A stretch of DNA of 64,000 bases from CALGSZ01 sp042408955 (GCA_042408955.1 JBHOQQ010000136.1:1-64000), one strand, 5' to 3'; counted from the stretch's first letter, positions 53,836 through 63,116 are shown. The notes: a model not told the origin generated them from the sequence alone. A program made the numbers and translations.

Positions 53836-56322
53836 TTGAAGCACAGGCGATCAACGATCACATCAGCGGCGGATACTCCCGATATTATCGAGAGCGCGCT
53901 CGAAACCTTGCGGCGAGAGTGGCGTGATGGCTGCACCGGCCGCACCATTCGGCTCGCCACAGCTATCATCGCCCGCTTGCACGCGAGCGCGGCCTCTCAC
54001 GAAGCCGGTATCCGGCTAGCGGCCGTTGAGAAGCGACTGCAGGACTATGTGCAGCTTCCGGCGGAGCGGCGCCAGGATGAGCTGCGACAGATCGCGAACG
54101 AGCTCAAGGCGATCCGGCCATTGCTCAAACTTGCCGCCGAGCCAGCTCCGCCCATCGGCAAGTTGAACAGCGCCATCGCCCCAGGCCGTGCCCAGCCAGC
54201 CGCCAAGCCGTCGCGCGAGCGCTCTGCGGCCACTGCCATCACGCCGCTTAACCCCGGCGATTCGGTTCGCGCGTTACCACGCGTCGGCGATGCGGTAGCA
54301 CGCAAGCTGGCAAAGCTGAAGATTCAAACGGTCGAGGATGTCCTGCGCTTCGCGCCGCGGCTCCACATCGACTACTCCCGCACGGTCAAGATCGGCACGA
54401 TCCTCGGTTTTCGCCAGCAAGAGGAGGTGACGATCCGCGGCAGGGTCGTGGACGTGAAAACCTTTCCGGGACCACCCCCGCGCGTGCAGGTGCGCCTGGC
54501 CGACGAGACCGGATGGATTAAGATCACCTGGTTCAACACGTTCGTCGCCAAGCAGCTTGCCGTGGGAGATGAAATCGCGGTGAGTGGCCGGCTGGAATGG
54601 GGATTCGGCGCACTCTCTCTCACGAACCCAGAATGGGAAAAGGTCGGCGGCCCATCCCTCTCGACCGGGCGGCTCACGCCGGTTTATCGCACCACCGAGG
54701 GGCTGGCGCAGAAAACCCTTCGCAGTCTAACGCGAGCCGCCCTCGACGCAACGCGCTCAACGGTAAAGGAGTACCTTCCGCCCGAAATTCTCGGGCAGTT
54801 CAACCTGCTGCCGCTGCGCTCCGCCTACGAGCAGCTTCACTATCCCGATTCGTGGTCATCGCTGGAGCAGGCACAGCGGCGCTTCGCGTTTGAAGACCTG
54901 TTTCTGCTTCAGTTGGAGTACGTGCGCCGGAAGCGCGAGCGCCTCGCAACCGGCGGTATTCCCATTCCGATTGACCGCGACGTGTTGGAGCGCTTTCTCA
55001 CGTCGCTGCCATTTCGGCTGACCGATGCCCAGCGGCGTGCTCTGGATGAGATACTGGCTGATCTCGCCCAACCCCGGCCCATGACGCGATTGCTGCAAGG
55101 TGACGTGGGGAGCGGTAAAACGGTTGTTGCCGCTGCCGCAGCGCTGCTCACTGTCAGGGCTGGTTATCAGGTCGGCGTGCTGGCGCCGACGGAGATCCTT
55201 GCCGAGCAGCACTTCCATAACTTCCGAGGTTTATACGCCGGTCTTCCTAGATCCGACCGGCCTGAGGTGGCGCTCCTGACAGGGAGCACGCGCCCGGCGG
55301 AGCGGCGGACGATTGTCGCCGGCTTGGAAACTGGTGTTGTTCAGGTGCTGGTTGGCACTCACGCCATTATTCAAGAGGACGTGCCTCTCCCCCGCATCGG
55401 TCTCGCCATCATTGACGAGCAGCATCGCTTCGGGGTACGGCAGCGCGCCGAGCTCGCGACCAAGGCGAAGGGCTTGCCACCGCACATCCTGTCCATGACC
55501 GCAACGCCGATCCCGCGCACGCTCAACATGGTGCTCAATGGCGATCTTGATGTCTCGATCATTGATGCATTGCCACCAGGCCGCATCCCGATTGAAACGC
55601 GACGCTACTTCGGAGACGAGCGCCAGCGTGCCTACGACTTGGTACGCGAGGAGATTCGCAAGGGACATCAGGTATTTGTGATTTGCCCACTCGTTGAAGA
55701 ATCGGAGGCCACGGAAGCCAAGGCGGCACTTGCCGAGGCCGAGCGCCTTCAGCGCGACGTCTTTCCCGAGTTCAGGATCGCCGTGTTGCATGGCCGGATG
55801 CCGGGCCGGGAAAAAGACCGCATCATGACCGCCTTCCGCGACCATGAGGCCGACATCCTCGTCTCAACCTCGGTGATCGAGGTCGGTATTGACGTGCCCA
55901 ACGCGACGGTGATGATGATCGAGGGCGCGGACCGGTTTGGTCTTGCCCAGCTTCATCAATTCCGCGGGCGCGTTGGCCGGGGCGGCAAAAAGTCGTACTG
56001 CTTGCTTCTCGCCGATGAGGCGACGCCGGAGGCCGAAACCAGGCTCGACATGATGGTGCAATCGAACGACGGCTTCGTGCTAGCGGAGAAAGACTTGGAG
56101 CTTCGAGGGCCTGGCGATTTTATCGGGACACGGCAGAGCGGCTTACCCGCCATGACCTGGCTTGATAATACCTTTGACACCAGGCTGCTTGATGCGGCGC
56201 GGCAAGCGGCTGAGGGCCTGCTGAGCCGCGATCCCAAGCTGGAGCACCCGCAACACCAGGCGCTCAAGGCCCGGCTGCAGGCATTTTGGGCCGCTGCGGC
56301 ACCCGATGTCCCGGCGTCGTAA
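53836..56322 (+). CDS. recG: ATP-dependent DNA helicase RecG
   Basis: 828 residues from a TTG start with AAGG/GGG upstream. About 125 residues of helical, Ala/Arg-rich N-terminal extension precede the usual start of the protein (VRALPRVGDAVARKLAKLKIQTVEDVLRFAPR, a helix-hairpin-helix-like stretch). The wedge OB-fold covers about 190-280. Helicase motifs: LLQGDVGSGKTVVAAAAAL (I), APTEILAEQH (Ia), AIIDEQHRFGVRQR (II, DEQH), MTATPIPRT (III), VISTSVIEVGIDVPNATVM (V) and QLHQFRGRVGRG (VI). It remodels stalled forks and Holliday junctions. Long N-terminal extensions also occur in RecG of Thermotoga. Confidence 0.96.
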   Translation: MKHRRSTITSAADTPDIIESALETLRREWRDGCTGRTIRLATAIIARLHASAASHEAGIRLAAVEKRLQDYVQLPAERRQDELRQIANELKAIRPLLKLAAEPAPPIGKLNSAIAPGRAQPAAKPSRERSAATAITPLNPGDSVRALPRVGDAVARKLAKLKIQTVEDVLRFAPRLHIDYSRTVKIGTILGFRQQEEVTIRGRVVDVKTFPGPPPRVQVRLADETGWIKITWFNTFVAKQLAVGDEIAVSGRLEWGFGALSLTNPEWEKVGGPSLSTGRLTPVYRTTEGLAQKTLRSLTRAALDATRSTVKEYLPPEILGQFNLLPLRSAYEQLHYPDSWSSLEQAQRRFAFEDLFLLQLEYVRRKRERLATGGIPIPIDRDVLERFLTSLPFRLTDAQRRALDEILADLAQPRPMTRLLQGDVGSGKTVVAAAAALLTVRAGYQVGVLAPTEILAEQHFHNFRGLYAGLPRSDRPEVALLTGSTRPAERRTIVAGLETGVVQVLVGTHAIIQEDVPLPRIGLAIIDEQHRFGVRQRAELATKAKGLPPHILSMTATPIPRTLNMVLNGDLDVSIIDALPPGRIPIETRRYFGDERQRAYDLVREEIRKGHQVFVICPLVEESEATEAKAALAEAERLQRDVFPEFRIAVLHGRMPGREKDRIMTAFRDHEADILVSTSVIEVGIDVPNATVMMIEGADRFGLAQLHQFRGRVGRGGKKSYCLLLADEATPEAETRLDMMVQSNDGFVLAEKDLELRGPGDFIGTRQSGLPAMTWLDNTFDTRLLDAARQAAEGLLSRDPKLEHPQHQALKARLQAFWAAAAPDVPAS

Positions 56323-56405
56323 GCCATCCCTGGCACAACGATGGGCCGAGACATGATTGGGGCGGGGTTGTCACGTCAGCATGATTCTGAGAGCGAGGGA
56401 GTCGC

Positions 56406-57092
56406 ATGCGGGTAATCGCCGGCGAGGCTAAGGGGCACATCTTGAAAGGCCCACCCAGCCCTGCCACACGTCCGATGACAGACAAAATTCGCCAGGCACT
56501 CTTCTCCACGCTCGCCTCGCTTGGGGTCATGCCGGAGCGCGTCCTCGATCTGTATGCCGGAACTGGCTCGATTGGGATTGAGGCACTCTCCCGCGGCGCG
56601 CGCTGGGCCGACTTTGTCGAGCAGAGCGCGGCGGCTTGCCGCGTCATTCGCGCCAACCTCGCTCACACGAAGTTCACCGACCGCGCCCGGGTGCATCAAG
56701 TTCCTGTCGCGTCTTTTTTGCAACGGAATGAGGCGCCTTACGATCTCATCATCATGGACCCGCCCTACGCCGATCCAGCGATCGTGCAGACCCTGGAGAA
56801 GGTCGCGGCGTCGCCATTGGTACAATCTGGCACGGTGGTTGTGGTCGGTCATTCGCCGAGGGTATCACTGCCCGATACCGTGGGGCGGCTCATGCGGCTC
56901 CGCTTGCGCTGTCATGGTGATAGTTGCTTCTCGATTTACGAAGCAGATGTCGAGAGCGCGCCCAGCGACAGCGCGGCGAGCGAAAGCGACGAGCCAGCAG
57001 CCGAGCGGGCACGCGCGTTGACGAAGGACACGCTGCATGAGGATCGCGATTTATCCCGGGAGCTTCGATCCCATCACGCTTGGGCACATTGA
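56406..57092 (+). CDS. rsmD: 16S rRNA (guanine966-N2)-methyltransferase RsmD
   Basis: 228 residues. MRVIAGEAKGHILKGPPSPATRPMTDKIRQALFSTL is the family N-terminus; VLDLYAGTGSIGIEALSRGA is the SAM site and LIIMDPPYADP holds the DPPY catalytic motif. It methylates G966 of 16S rRNA. About 45 residues at the C-terminus (from about 184, Ser/Glu/Arg-rich) exceed the family length, and the last 56 bases overlap coaD in another frame, so the tail is likely an extension caused by loss of an earlier stop. Confidence 0.92.
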   Translation: MRVIAGEAKGHILKGPPSPATRPMTDKIRQALFSTLASLGVMPERVLDLYAGTGSIGIEALSRGARWADFVEQSAAACRVIRANLAHTKFTDRARVHQVPVASFLQRNEAPYDLIIMDPPYADPAIVQTLEKVAASPLVQSGTVVVVGHSPRVSLPDTVGRLMRLRLRCHGDSCFSIYEADVESAPSDSAASESDEPAAERARALTKDTLHEDRDLSRELRSHHAWAH

Positions 57093-57552
57093 CGTCGCAG
57101 AGCGCGCGGCCCGGCTCTTTGACCACGTCGTGGTTGCCATTTACCGGCAATCGGACAAACCCGGCGCACTCTTCACGATTGAAGAGCGCGTGGCACTGGC
57201 CAGAGACGCCCTGCGCCACATCCCGAACATCTCCGTTGACAGCTTCTCGGGCCTCACCGTAGAGTACGCCAGGGCGCGAGGGGCGGGGACCATCGTTCGC
57301 GGCCTGCGAGCGGTGTCTGACTTCGAGTATGAGTTTAAGCTCGCCCATATGAACGCGCATCTCGCGCCGGAGATCGAGGTCGTCTGTCTGATGACCTCCT
57401 CGCGTCACTCGTTCATCAGTTCGAGCTTGATTCGCGAAGTTGCCTCGCTCGGCGGCGACGTGGATGACCTTGTTCCGCCGAATGTCCGTGAGGCGCTCCG
57501 AGCCAAGTTTGCTCTCCGAGCCCGAGGCGCCGACGGCAATCGGCCAGACTAG
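57037..57552 (+). CDS. coaD: Phosphopantetheine adenylyltransferase
   Basis: 171 residues. MRIAIYPGSFDPITLGHIDVAERAARLFD carries the TxGH nucleotidyl-transfer motif; VVVAIYRQSDKPGALFTIEERV, GTIVRGLRAVSDFEYEFKLAHMN and SSRHSFISSSLIREVASLGG are standard. It makes dephospho-CoA from phosphopantetheine. It starts inside the 3' end of rsmD, the usual rsmD-coaD pairing. The C-terminus is slightly extended (ARGADGNRPD). Confidence 0.96.
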   Translation: MRIAIYPGSFDPITLGHIDVAERAARLFDHVVVAIYRQSDKPGALFTIEERVALARDALRHIPNISVDSFSGLTVEYARARGAGTIVRGLRAVSDFEYEFKLAHMNAHLAPEIEVVCLMTSSRHSFISSSLIREVASLGGDVDDLVPPNVREALRAKFALRARGADGNRPD

Positions 57553-57678
57553 CGTGACAAACGGATGGCACATCGTGGATCATCATTCCCAGCCAAGTCA
57601 ACCGGCGAGCGATCCAACCGTCGCTCGCCCCGTGCTGAGCATCTAACGCCCAGCGTTGCCTCTGGAGCGCCTCAACGC

Positions 57679-58188
57679 ATGCACGAGGACGACGAACCGA
57701 CCGACGACGGCACTGTTGACATCTTGTATCTCATTGACAAGCTGGAAATGCTTGTCGGTGAGGGAAAGCGCGTGCCCTTCAGCGGGCGCGTCATGGTCGA
57801 GGAGAGTGAGTTTCTGGACCTCGTGGAGCAGCTTCGCTTCGCGGTCCCCAATGAGATCAAGCAGGCGCAACGCGTGATTCGCGAGCGCGAGCGCATTATC
57901 GCTGAGGCACAAGAGGACGCGGCGAAGATCATCGAGACGGCCCGCAAGCGCGCGGAATACCTCGTGTCGGAGGAGGGCATTCTCAACGAGGCGCGGCAGC
58001 AGAGCGAAGAGATTTTGCGCATGGCCGATGAGCGCCGCCGCCGCGCCAAGGGCGAGATCGACGTCTACGCGATGCAGCAATTCAATCGCGTGGAGGAGGC
58101 TCTGCGTGAGGGTTTGGAGATCATCGATAACGCGGTTCGGGAAACCGTCGACGCTCTGAACCGGGCAAAAAGCGCCATCGGGCAATAA
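57679..58188 (+). CDS. Coiled-coil protein, DivIVA/SepIVA- or F0-b-like
   Basis: 169 residues from an ATG at 57679 (open upstream to 57565 but those codons look noncoding). The N-terminal part DGTVDILYLIDKLEMLVGEGKRVPFSGRVMVEESEFLDLVEQLRFAVPNEI (quoted in part) precedes a long amphipathic, charged helix (IKQAQRVIRERERIIAEAQEDAAKIIETARKRAEYL). Proteins of this type are found next to coaD in Chloroflexota and Actinobacteria and are annotated as ATP synthase b-like or cell-division initiation proteins; the resemblance is to mycobacterial SepIVA. I would infer a structural role at the envelope or septum but with no proof. Confidence 0.65.
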   Translation: MHEDDEPTDDGTVDILYLIDKLEMLVGEGKRVPFSGRVMVEESEFLDLVEQLRFAVPNEIKQAQRVIRERERIIAEAQEDAAKIIETARKRAEYLVSEEGILNEARQQSEEILRMADERRRRAKGEIDVYAMQQFNRVEEALREGLEIIDNAVRETVDALNRAKSAIGQ

Positions 58189-58550
58189 TCCCGGATCTTC
58201 CCAGTCCGCCCAGACACGTGATCGCTCGGCGCGGCGTCACCATTCGCGCGGAGCGCAACGCAGCGTGTCTGTGCTCACGCAATCGTGAACAGCGTCGTGA
58301 CCGCTCCCGTGCTGGTGCCGCCTGGCGTTCCTTCGCTGGTGCCTGGCGCACCGTCACCGGATCATGCACGCGCGGCGCCCCCTGTCGTCATCACGCTCGC
58401 GCAGCGCGGGATGACGGGGCGGCAGGGGCGGGCACGGCACCGGCGCTGGCCAGCGGGCGACGCTCTCCTTGCAACGCGAGATCCTGAGGGCATGCACGGC
58501 GTAAGCACTGCTCGACTGGAGGAGCGCCGCGGGTTATTCAGCCCAGCAGC
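58189..58550. other. Convergent intergenic region
   Basis: Between the coiled-coil gene (plus) and the FixC-like gene (minus). Short open frames are without a ribosome site or plausible composition. It holds the palindrome at 58386-58416. Confidence 0.4.
58386..58416. repeat. REP-like palindrome
   Basis: CGTCATC (58386-58392) pairs with GATGACG (58410-58416); inside is CGCT/AGCG. The stem is GC-rich and lacks a U-run. It may terminate both converging transcripts or be a repetitive extragenic palindrome. Confidence 0.5.
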
Positions 58551-59843
58551 CTAGCGAAATGCCCGAAGCATGCCGAACGCATCGCTCAGCAACTGGCGCT
58601 TCGGCACCGAGCGGATCATCCGAGCGATGTTCTGCTGCTTTTCCTTCTTTGGCTTGCCGTCAACGGTCAGGTACTCACGGGCGATCTCCGACGCGATCTT
58701 CGGATAATCGCGCAGAAGATGGGGCCGGGCATGCGCGAACGGCGTGACCCTGCGGATCTTGCGCAGGTCCTTCAGGATAACGCTCTCATCCAGCAGCTCC
58801 CAATACCGCGAGAGCCGCGCGGCGGAAAAGTCGTTCTTTGATTTTGCTTCGATAATCGCTTGCGCGGCTAAGCGCCCTGAGATCATTGCTAAGTTGGCGC
58901 CCTCACGGTTCAACGGATTCACCAAGCCAGCCGCATCGCCGACAACCACCACGCCATCAGCAAAGACCCGTGGCAGCCGGTCATAGCCACCCTCAGGGAT
59001 GAGATGCGCGGAGTACTCGATCGTTTCTCCGCCCTCCAGCAGTGGCGCAATCGCCGGGTGTCGCTTGAAATGATCGAGCATGTCGTTGACGTTGATCCCG
59101 CTCGTGATCAAATCGTGCAGCAGCGCGCCCGTACCGATGGAGATCGAAGACTTGTTGGTGTAGATGAATCCATAGCCGAGAAGTCCGCGCGTCGACTCCC
59201 CGAAAATCTCGTACGCGGCTCCTAATCCAGAGGGAAGCTGGAAGCGGTCCTCGATCTTCTCCGCTGGCAGCGCGATGAGCTCCTTGGCCACCAACGCTTG
59301 TTCGATCGGCTCCCATTCCCGGTGCAAGCCCGCGCGCTGAGCGAGCAGGGAGTTCGCTCCATCAGCCAAAACGACACAGTGCGCGTAAAGCTCCCCATCC
59401 GGCTCGCCGGTCGTCACGCCCACGACCCGCCCATCATCCCAGAGCAGGTCTGTGACCGTGAACTCCGGATAAACTTCTGCACCAGCCTCTTCCGCCTTTG
59501 TCGCGTACCACCGGTCGAATTCCGCCCGGAGCACCGAATAGGCGTTATATGGCGGCTCCGCGAAGCGCATCGAGCGGTACACCCCGCCAAGGAGCGCATC
59601 CTCGGTGAGCATCAGGTAACGCTGCTCGATGATGGGGCGCTCCAGCGGAGCTTCGGCCTCAAAGCCAGGGCACATCTCCTCGGTCGGCTGGCGATACAGA
59701 ATGCCGCCGGAGACGTTCTTCGCGCCAGGATATTGCCCCCGTTCCAGCACAACGGTGGACAGCCCCGCAGCCGCCAGTTCCTTGGCAGCTGTGATCCCGG
59801 CAGGTCCCGCCCCAACGACAATGGCGTCAAACCGCTCGTCCAC
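58551..59843 (-). CDS. FixC-like electron-transfer flavoprotein:quinone oxidoreductase
   Basis: 430 residues. FAD-binding DAIVVGAGPAGITAAKELAAAGLSTVVLERG (in part), then GILYRQPTEEM, YSVLRAEFDRWYATKAEEAGAEV, and the second FAD motif GVVVVGDAAGLVNPLNREGANLAMISGRLAAQ. These are the motifs of FixC/ETF-QO dehydrogenases, which pass electrons from ETF to quinone. No FixX ferredoxin gene lies beside it in the window; classical ETF-QO carries its own 4Fe-4S C-terminus, which this protein also lacks. Last gene of the beta-oxidation/ETF operon. Confidence 0.88.
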   Translation of the reverse strand: MDERFDAIVVGAGPAGITAAKELAAAGLSTVVLERGQYPGAKNVSGGILYRQPTEEMCPGFEAEAPLERPIIEQRYLMLTEDALLGGVYRSMRFAEPPYNAYSVLRAEFDRWYATKAEEAGAEVYPEFTVTDLLWDDGRVVGVTTGEPDGELYAHCVVLADGANSLLAQRAGLHREWEPIEQALVAKELIALPAEKIEDRFQLPSGLGAAYEIFGESTRGLLGYGFIYTNKSSISIGTGALLHDLITSGINVNDMLDHFKRHPAIAPLLEGGETIEYSAHLIPEGGYDRLPRVFADGVVVVGDAAGLVNPLNREGANLAMISGRLAAQAIIEAKSKNDFSAARLSRYWELLDESVILKDLRKIRRVTPFAHARPHLLRDYPKIASEIAREYLTVDGKPKKEKQQNIARMIRSVPKRQLLSDAFGMLRAFR

Positions 59844-59906
59844 CGCTCCCTCGCTCCCTGTAGTCTCCGTGCTGGTCCACCATCGTGGACCAGAATGAGA
59901 CGGCTC

Positions 59907-60914
59907 CTAGCCTTGCCGGCCATCACCCTGGCGCGCTGCCCGCAGCTCCTGGATAACCGCGGGGACGACCTCAAAGAGGTCACCAACGATGCCGAACGAC
60001 GCGATCTTGAAAATCGGCGCATCCGGATCCCGGTTGATAGCCACGATAAAGTCCGAGCCCTGCATCCCGACAAGGTGCTGCACCGCGCCGCTGATGCCAA
60101 CGGCAATGTAAAGCCGTGGCGCGACCGTCTGACCGGTTTGGCCCACCTGCTCCTGGTGAGGCCGCCACCCCGCATCAACAACCGCTCGTGATGCGCCGAC
60201 AGCGGCTCCGAGCTCCGCTGCCAGCTCTTCGATCAGCGCGAAGTTCTTCGGCTCCTTCAGCCCACGTCCACCGCTGACGATCACCTTTGCCTCAGTCAGT
60301 CTCGCGGCCCCGCCTCCCTGCTCCTGCAAAATGCCGCGCACAGTCACGCGATGTTCAGCGTCGGTCAGCGTCACTGCCACACGCTCGATCTCGGCCTCGC
60401 CTCCCGACACCGGCGCCTTTTCGAAGCTTCCGGGGCGCACCGTCGCCATCTGCGGCTGGCTCCCGGCGAGATTGACGGCGGTTTGAACGCGGCCCCCGAG
60501 GACTGGCCGGATCGCGACGACCGCTCCTTGCTCCACACCCAAATCCACGCAGTCGGCAGCTAGCCCTGTTCGAAGGCGTGCCGCGACGCGTGGCGCATAA
60601 TCGCGGCCGGAGGTGGTTCCTGGGATGAGCACCACCGCTGGGTTGACCCGCTGCACCACCTCCACGGTCACGGCCGTTGCGGCATCCGCCGTGTAGCTCG
60701 CCAGCCGGGCATCATCAGCAACGAGGACGCGAGCGACGCCCGTCTGCGCAAGCTGCTGAGCGGCATCTGCAAGATTGGCGCCGAACAGTGCCGCAACCAG
60801 GGGAACGCCCAGAGCCTCGGCAATCTTCCGCCCGGCCGTCACCATTTCCAGAGAGACGGGGCGCAGCGTGCCACCGCTAGCCTCTCCGACAATTAACACT
60901 CCGCCGTTTACCAC
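59907..60914 (-). CDS. etfA: Electron transfer flavoprotein alpha subunit
   Basis: 335 residues. The N-terminal part VLIVGEASGGTLRPVSLEMVTAGRKIAEALG starts the ETF fold; the C-terminal FAD domain has VIVSGGRGLKEPKNFALIEELAAELGAAVGASRAVVDAGW (in part), QTGQTVAPRLYIAVGISGAVQHLVGMQGSDFIVAINRDPDAPIF (in part), where the FAD-binding residues are conserved. It receives electrons from acyl-CoA dehydrogenases and gives them to the FixC-like protein 63 bases downstream. Neighbour etfB lies upstream. Confidence 0.95.
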   Translation of the reverse strand: MVNGGVLIVGEASGGTLRPVSLEMVTAGRKIAEALGVPLVAALFGANLADAAQQLAQTGVARVLVADDARLASYTADAATAVTVEVVQRVNPAVVLIPGTTSGRDYAPRVAARLRTGLAADCVDLGVEQGAVVAIRPVLGGRVQTAVNLAGSQPQMATVRPGSFEKAPVSGGEAEIERVAVTLTDAEHRVTVRGILQEQGGGAARLTEAKVIVSGGRGLKEPKNFALIEELAAELGAAVGASRAVVDAGWRPHQEQVGQTGQTVAPRLYIAVGISGAVQHLVGMQGSDFIVAINRDPDAPIFKIASFGIVGDLFEVVPAVIQELRAARQGDGRQG

Positions 60915-60963
60915 CGTTCACGCTCCCGTATTGGACTGCATTTCGACCCGGACGGCCGATAGG

Positions 60964-61725
60964 CTAGATCAGCTTCTGTTCCTTGAGCCACGCCACGAGC
61001 TGCTTGGCAGCGTCTGCGGGCGGGACATCGTGCAGGATGATGCCTCCGCTGCTTCGTTCCGGAACGAACGGCTCACTCCAGCGCAAGCGGAGGCTGTCGC
61101 TTGGCACCGTGACTGCGATGTGGTCAACCGGCTTCTTCTTTGCAGCCATAATGCCCTTCAACGAGGGATATCGAGGCTCATTCAGGCCAGTCATCGCCAT
61201 CAGCACCGCAGGCATGGCCAGCTCCACCACTTGCTTGCCCTCTTCGGTATCACGGTGAACGACGAGCGACCGGTCGGCCACTTCTACCTTTGTCACTGAG
61301 GAGACGTGCGGCACGCCAAGCAGTTCGGCGACTTGCGGGCCAACATGCCCGGTTGCCGAATCGTCAGAGTTCTGCCCGCAGAAGACGATGTCGAATGCCG
61401 TGCCCTTCAGGTAATCTGCCAGGATTTCGGCAACCGTCAGGGTATCCAAATCGTTCACCTGATCTACACCCAGGATGACCCCGCGGTCAGCGCCCATCCC
61501 CAGCGCACGCTGGATCGCATCCCTCACCTGAGGTGGTCCCGCCGAGATCACGACGACCTCGCCGCCATGCGCTTCCTTGATGCGCAATGCCTCCTCAATC
61601 GCGTACTCGTCGAACGAGCTGATGACCTGCTGGCCGCTGAAGACAGGTCGCCCCGTTGCGCGGTCAATCCGGACCGCGTTCATATCCGGCACTTGCTTGA
61701 CGAGCACAGCAATCGTGTATCCCAT
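60964..61725 (-). CDS. etfB: Electron transfer flavoprotein beta subunit
   Basis: 253 residues. IAVLVKQVPDMNAVRIDRATGRPV, SSFDEYAIEEALRIKEAHGG, ALGMGADRGVIL, VFCGQNSDDSATGHVGPQVAELLGVPHVSSVT (in part) and the ETF-beta signature MTGLNEPRYPSLKGIMAAKKKP are present. It pairs with EtfA. The order etfB-etfA-fixC is that of FixABC systems, which may bifurcate electrons, but the sequence alone does not prove it. Confidence 0.95.
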   Translation of the reverse strand: MGYTIAVLVKQVPDMNAVRIDRATGRPVFSGQQVISSFDEYAIEEALRIKEAHGGEVVVISAGPPQVRDAIQRALGMGADRGVILGVDQVNDLDTLTVAEILADYLKGTAFDIVFCGQNSDDSATGHVGPQVAELLGVPHVSSVTKVEVADRSLVVHRDTEEGKQVVELAMPAVLMAMTGLNEPRYPSLKGIMAAKKKPVDHIAVTVPSDSLRLRWSEPFVPERSSGGIILHDVPPADAAKQLVAWLKEQKLI

Positions 61726-61753
61726 GTGCGACGTTTCCCTCGCTCCTCACATG

Positions 61754-62527
61754 CTACTGTCCCGTAAACGCCGGTGATCGCTTCTCCAGGAAGGCCCGCA
61801 TGCCTTCTCGCTGGTCCGCAGTCCCGAACGACTCTGCGAAAACGTCAGCCTCGGTCTCCAGTCCCTTGGCCGGGTGACCGGCAAAGGCCAACGACATCAA
61901 CCGCTTGGCCGCGGTCAGCGCCCGCGGGCTGTTCCGAGCGATCTGCCGGGCCAGATCACGGGCACGCGGTAATAGCTCGGGCAGCGGCACAACGGCATTG
62001 ACCAGGCCGATGCGTAACGCCTCCTCCGCGGTGACCCGCCGTCCGGTCAGGATCATCTCCGCCGCGATCCCTGGTCCCACCAGTCGCGGAAGACGCTGGG
62101 TTGCGCCCCATCCTGGCGGAATCCCGAGCGAAACCTCGGGCTGGGCAAACACCGCGTTGTCCGAAGCCAGCCGGATGTCGCAGGCCAGAGCGATCTCGCA
62201 GCCGCCGCCAAACGCGTAGCCATTCACCGCGGCGATGGTCGGTTGCGGCAGCCCTTCGATCGCATTGGCGACGCCATGGCCTAGCGCGGCAAAGGCTCGC
62301 GCCTCATCCGGTGTTTTGTTCACCATCTCTTTGATGTCAGCGCCGGCAGCAAACGCGCGTTCCCCCGCCCCCGTCACAATTACGCAACGCAGCGAGGAAT
62401 CCTGGCGAATCGCTCGCATGGCCTCGATCATCGCCTGAAGCTGCTCCGTGTTGAAGGCATTGAGAGCCTCCGGGCGATTCATGATGACTACCGCGATGCC
62501 GTCCTCGCGCTCGATGTCAACTGCCAC
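61754..62527 (-). CDS. Enoyl-CoA hydratase/isomerase family protein
   Basis: 257 residues from a GTG at 62527 with AAGGAG 8 bases upstream; this overlaps the previous gene's end by 11 bases. Crotonase fold: IMNRPEALNAFNTEQL, GAGERAFAAGADIKEMVNKT (first oxyanion loop), TIAAVNGYAFGGGCEIALACDIRLAS and FAQPEVSLGIPPGWGATQRLPRLVG with the two conserved glutamates. It hydrates trans-2-enoyl-CoA in beta-oxidation. The C-terminal helix EGMRAFLEKRSPAFTGQ is also typical. Confidence 0.95.
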   Translation of the reverse strand: MAVDIEREDGIAVVIMNRPEALNAFNTEQLQAMIEAMRAIRQDSSLRCVIVTGAGERAFAAGADIKEMVNKTPDEARAFAALGHGVANAIEGLPQPTIAAVNGYAFGGGCEIALACDIRLASDNAVFAQPEVSLGIPPGWGATQRLPRLVGPGIAAEMILTGRRVTAEEALRIGLVNAVVPLPELLPRARDLARQIARNSPRALTAAKRLMSLAFAGHPAKGLETEADVFAESFGTADQREGMRAFLEKRSPAFTGQ

Positions 62528-63116
62528 GAGCCGCTCCTTTTGCTTCCCGTAGCCACTCGCTCGTCCGGTCATCGAGGGTTGCTCGAAACCGGGCGGCATT
62601 CGCGACGTAACCGGTGGCACTCTTGATCAGCGCGCGCTGGCGCTCATCGTCCAGCATGCGCTTGACCGTTGCTGGCACCCCAGCCACCAGTGCGCCATCC
62701 GGGATGTCCATACCCTCTGGCACCACGGCTCCCGCCGCGACGATCACACCATTGCCGACCCGGGATCGCGACAGCACTACCGAGCCCATGCCGATGATGA
62801 CGCCGTTGCCGACGGTTGTGCCATGAACCACGGCTCGATGGCCGACCGTCACGTCATCTCCGATGGTGCACGGAGCGTCCGGATCAAGGTGGATAACGGC
62901 GCCATCCTGGATATTCGTGCGGGCGCCGATGCGCACCGGCGCGACATCTCCCCGAATGACCGCGTTGAACCAGACGCTTGAGCCAGGTCCGATCTCCACA
63001 TCCCCAACGATCACCGCACCAGGAGCAAGGAACACGTCTGGCGCGATGCGCGGGGAGACCCCGTTGACGGCAAGAACCAATGCGGATGGTGGTGCTGCCA
63101 CGGCGTTATCCCCCAA
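62517..63116 (-). CDS. Gamma-carbonic-anhydrase-like left-handed beta-helix protein
   Basis: 199 residues. A hexapeptide-repeat beta-helix (FLAPGAVIVGDVEIGPGSSVWFNAVIRGDVAPVRIGARTNIQDGAVIHLD in part) has the metal histidines in VIHLD and VGHRAVVHG, as in the gamma-CA/PaaY/YrdA group. Such genes often sit in CoA-dependent degradation operons; PaaY acts as a thioesterase. Its start overlaps the thiolase stop by 11 bases. Both carbonic anhydrase and thioesterase roles remain possible. Confidence 0.88.
   Translation of the reverse strand: MGDNAVAAPPSALVLAVNGVSPRIAPDVFLAPGAVIVGDVEIGPGSSVWFNAVIRGDVAPVRIGARTNIQDGAVIHLDPDAPCTIGDDVTVGHRAVVHGTTVGNGVIIGMGSVVLSRSRVGNGVIVAAGAVVPEGMDIPDGALVAGVPATVKRMLDDERQRALIKSATGYVANAARFRATLDDRTSEWLREAKGAARGS

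Noticed and set aside
58285..58554. 89-codon frame between the coiled-coil gene and the FixC-like gene
   Set aside because: Pro/Arg/Ala-rich composition, no ribosome site, and it spans the REP-like palindrome.
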